Below, in pieces: positions 12,857 to 13,291 of a stretch of DNA of 13,291 bases (position 1 is its first letter; each line of letters opens with the position of its first letter). The position numbers and the translations under genes are program-made. The stretch covers positions 1 through 13,291 of the forward strand of contig JAOUGR010000017.1 in assembly GCA_029857655.1 (NCBI GenBank), written 5' to 3'. Source of the stretch: Gammaproteobacteria bacterium. GTDB lineage: Bacteria > Pseudomonadota > Gammaproteobacteria > Steroidobacterales > Steroidobacteraceae. The notes beneath the pieces were generated by a model. It was not told the DNA's origin and did no database searches. It saw only the letters and a list, made by a program, of their open reading frames with translations.

Positions 12857-13291
12857 ATGAGCGTGGACTTGGACCTGCGCCGACGCATCGAGCAGTTGCT
12901 GTTCGAGCGCCATGCGCCGATGCCCCTGAAGCACGCCGAGTGGCTGATGGGCCTGTTGCGCTATCCCTATGCGCTGGTACGCGACCTGCTGACCGGCGAG
13001 CTGAACCTGCGTGCGATGGGGCTCGTCTACACGACGCTGCTTTCGCTCGTGCCGCTGTTCGCGTTCGCATTCGCCGTGCTCAAGGGCCTGGGCGTCGCCC
13101 GGGACCTCGAGCCGCTGCTATTTGAGTTCCTGCGGCCGATCGGCGAGCGGGCCGGCGAGCTGACAGCCCAGATCATGGGCTTCGTCGAGAAAGTGCGCGG
13201 CGGCGTACTGGGTTCGCTGGGTCTGGCATTCCTGTTCTACACGGTGGTCGCGACGATCCAGAAGCTGGAGGGCGCCTTCAATTTCGCCTGG
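12857..13291 (+). CDS. YihY/BrkB family inner-membrane protein, N-terminal part
   Basis: The first 145 codons of a gene that runs off the window end. The sequence has the YihY/BrkB family layout: a charged cytoplasmic start (about residues 1-50), then GLVYTTLLSLVPLFAFAFAV (55-74) as the first membrane segment with the conserved SLVPL, a loop with many Glu residues (80-115), and LGSLGLAFLFYTVVATIQKLEGAFNFAW (118-145) with the second membrane segment and the conserved E-FN-W element. The family was once called ribonuclease BN by mistake; its real function is not settled. I chose the ATG at 12857, which lies just before the basic RRRIEQLLFERH; no good Shine-Dalgarno precedes it. A weak promoter TTGCGG (12822-12827), 17 bases, CACGCT (12845-12850) would put the start at the ATG. 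Confidence 0.87.
   Translation, partial: MSVDLDLRRRIEQLLFERHAPMPLKHAEWLMGLLRYPYALVRDLLTGELNLRAMGLVYTTLLSLVPLFAFAFAVLKGLGVARDLEPLLFEFLRPIGERAGELTAQIMGFVEKVRGGVLGSLGLAFLFYTVVATIQKLEGAFNFAW

Noticed and set aside
1..13291. CRISPR array, insertion sequence, prophage or defence genes
   Set aside because: No regularly spaced repeats, transposase motifs, terminal inverted repeats or target duplications were seen; the genes are conserved core functions.

Overview
The window is about 13.3 kb of GC-rich, gene-dense bacterial chromosome, most likely from a gammaproteobacterium. Two things suggest this. First, the left half keeps the Escherichia coli gene order ubiI-ubiH-pepP-ygfB / zapA-6S RNA-ygfA-...-rpiA. 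Second, a Coq7-type ubiquinone hydroxylase sits next to a CRP/Clp-type regulator, a combination typical of Xanthomonadales/Nevskiales-like or Pseudomonas-like lineages. The exact order cannot be fixed from the sequence. Nearly everything is core genome. I see no insertion sequence, prophage, CRISPR array or defence island.

Layout. (1) 3-242 (+): 3' end of an MFS (MHS-type) transporter. (2) 237-4600 (-): tightly packed operon ygfB-pepP-ubiH-ubiI, with ATGA overlaps between pepP/ubiH and ubiH/ubiI. (3) 4689-6550 (+): a TIGR02449-like coiled-coil gene, zapA, 6S RNA (ssrS), ygfA (5-formyltetrahydrofolate cyclo-ligase) and an EVE-domain gene, starting from a strong sigma70-like promoter whose predicted start coincides with an ATG. 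(4) 6551-6941: an intergenic region that holds a self-contained mini-gene for a 15-residue lysine-rich peptide, with promoter, Shine-Dalgarno and terminator. (5) 6942-7601 (+): rpiA, then a bidirectional terminator. (6) 7694-8651 (-): tRNA-Gln(CUG), rpsI and rplM. (7) 8796-10240 (+): coq7, then a crp/vfr-like regulator. (8) 10247-11757 (-): rpe and djlA. (9) 11843-13291 (+): purC and the 5' part of a YihY/BrkB-family membrane protein gene cut by the window end.

Functional themes. The window encodes three FAD- or diiron-dependent hydroxylases of ubiquinone ring synthesis (UbiI for C5, UbiH for C1, Coq7 for C6), which should suffice for the aerobic ring hydroxylations. RpiA and Rpe both act on ribulose 5-phosphate, and PurC lies on the purine pathway fed by ribose 5-phosphate. 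ZapA with the small coiled-coil protein serves Z-ring assembly. 6S RNA and CRP are global transcription regulators.

Most interesting: the lysine-rich micropeptide unit and the hairpin between it and rpiA; several genes whose -10 element sits so close to the ATG that the mRNA would be leaderless; a CRP homologue with a cAMP-type pocket, Clp-like DNA-reading helix and an added Lys/Ala-rich tail; and an unusually short 5-FCL. These are modest observations on core genes. I do not see a large undescribed multi-gene system.
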